Shown here piece after piece: positions 13,467-14,143 of a stretch of DNA of 14,143 nt. The position numbers and the translations under genes are program-made. This stretch comes from Candidatus Thorarchaeota archaeon (GTDB lineage: Archaea; Asgardarchaeota; Thorarchaeia; Thorarchaeales; Thorarchaeaceae): positions 1-14,143 of the forward strand of contig RDOF01000035.1 in assembly GCA_011365025.1 (NCBI GenBank), written 5' to 3'. The notes beneath the pieces were generated by a model, which was not told where the DNA came from, did not search any database, and saw only the letters and a list, made by a program, of their open reading frames with translations. How positions within the stretch are numbered: position 1 is the stretch's first letter; the number at the start of each line of letters is the position of its first letter.

Positions 13467-14143
13467 ATGAAAATCGAAATGAATGAAAACCCCCAGGACG
13501 TGATTTTGGGAATCCTTCGAGCTACAGGAGAGACTCTAAGATATCATGCGGCTGACGATCTGGCCGAATCTATCCTGCAGGGGATTGACGGCACAAAGAG
13601 TGACGGCGCGTCATGGATTCTAAGCAGAGATGCTCGTATGGCACTTGCTCAAAAGGCGGTCGAACTGGGAATCGATCTTGAAGATGTCATTGACTTGCTA
13701 ACTTGGAAGGATTTTGAAGGATTTGTGGCTCACATCCTTTCCGAACATGGTTTTCGATGCATTGAGAGTTTTCGTAGGAGGGGTACTGAATTAAGTAGAG
13801 GAATGGAGATTGACGTAATAGGAATTCGTGGAAATGCGATTGTTTCCGCAGATGCGAAAATGTGGGGGATACGCAAAAGTAAATCCTCTGCTTTAAGAGC
13901 GGCTGCGGAAAACCAGAAGGAACGCTCCATGAAGCTTGTTTCTATCATGAGCAAGGTGGCTGAAAGACTTGGCCCGCTTTCATTAAAAAGATACGAAGTC
14001 TATCCCATGCTCGTGACCTGGTTTGTAGAAGAGGTCCAATTTCACGAAGGGGTCCCCATTGTGCCGGTCTTCAAACTAAACTCGTTTATCCTGGGCTTTG
14101 ATTCATTTCAGGACTTGATGGTATACTATCCTTACGAGAGAAT
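13467..14143 (+). CDS. PD-(D/E)XK (Mrr/resolvase-like) nuclease, C-terminus beyond the window
   Basis: The frame is open from ATG 13467 through the window end: 225 complete codons, no stop. After a helical N-terminal region (1-80), a restriction-endonuclease-like core appears. DFEGFVAHILSEHGF (82-96) carries an early Glu at 84. EIDVIGI supplies the catalytic Asp at 116, and SADAKMW gives the D-x-K pair Asp129 and Lys131, 13 residues after the first Asp. This is the standard PD-(D/E)XK order, as in Mrr-type and archaeal Holliday-junction resolvase-like proteins. A further alpha/beta part (175-225) follows. Metal-dependent cleavage of DNA or RNA is expected; the target is unknown and it could be a repair or a defence enzyme. 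Start choice: ATG 13467 has AAGGAA about ten bases upstream, while ATG 13479 fits the TATA box better. It diverges from the three-gene operon. Confidence 0.8.
   Translation, partial: MKIEMNENPQDVILGILRATGETLRYHAADDLAESILQGIDGTKSDGASWILSRDARMALAQKAVELGIDLEDVIDLLTWKDFEGFVAHILSEHGFRCIESFRRRGTELSRGMEIDVIGIRGNAIVSADAKMWGIRKSKSSALRAAAENQKERSMKLVSIMSKVAERLGPLSLKRYEVYPMLVTWFVEEVQFHEGVPIVPVFKLNSFILGFDSFQDLMVYYPYER

Overview
This window is archaeal. It carries an archaeal-type D-aminoacyl-tRNA deacylase (DtdA/GEK1 family), a CIA2/MIP18-like iron-sulfur assembly protein with an unusually eukaryote-like motif, a RimI-type acetyltransferase, a TrmB-type winged-helix protein, and TATA-like boxes 25-40 bases upstream of several starts. 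GTG and TTG starts are frequent. The mix of a degenerate Ras-fold GTPase-like protein, an E1/ThiF-like enzyme, many coiled coils and mid-range GC suggests an Asgard archaeon, perhaps Thorarchaeia-like. That placement is inference from gene content, not a database result.

Layout. (1) 1-212: the 3' end of a plus-strand E1/MoeB/ThiF-like gene, converging by 18 bases on a minus-strand pair (1839-195). That pair encodes a small Ras-fold protein that seems to lack a working P-loop, then, 7 bases later, a very acidic disordered protein with a polyproline run and a basic tail. (2) 1988-3186: a plus-strand cluster of a MIP18/CIA2-like protein, a two-segment membrane protein with a zinc ribbon, and a RimI-like acetyltransferase. 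(3) 11341-3183: five co-directional minus-strand genes. These are a 410-residue coiled-coil protein, dtdA, a 355-residue coiled-coil protein, a Cys-containing protein of unknown function, and a 1298-residue giant with a TrmB-like winged helix at its N-terminus, about 1080 residues of almost proline-free helix, and a TrmB-like PLD-type domain at its C-terminus. (4) 11473-12276: a plus-strand beta-rich gene of unknown function whose frame is interrupted by one TGA in a Cys-x-x-TGA context, with no ordinary start codon for nearly 300 bases after it. (5) 13413-12385: a tight minus-strand operon of a helical protein, a small ORF and a winged-helix protein, ending in a hairpin plus T-tract terminator. 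(6) 13467 to the window end: a divergent PD-(D/E)XK nuclease gene, cut by the edge, which shares a palindromic TTATAA box with the operon in (5).

The strongest candidate for something undescribed is the block in (3). Three long coiled-coil proteins lie in one co-directional run, and the largest places a DNA-binding head and an effector-type domain at opposite ends of a helical spacer that could reach over 100 nm. This could be a chromosome-bridging or scaffolding system, but nothing in the sequence proves the role. The degenerate GTPase with its acidic partner and the Cys-x-x-TGA gene are the next most interesting items.
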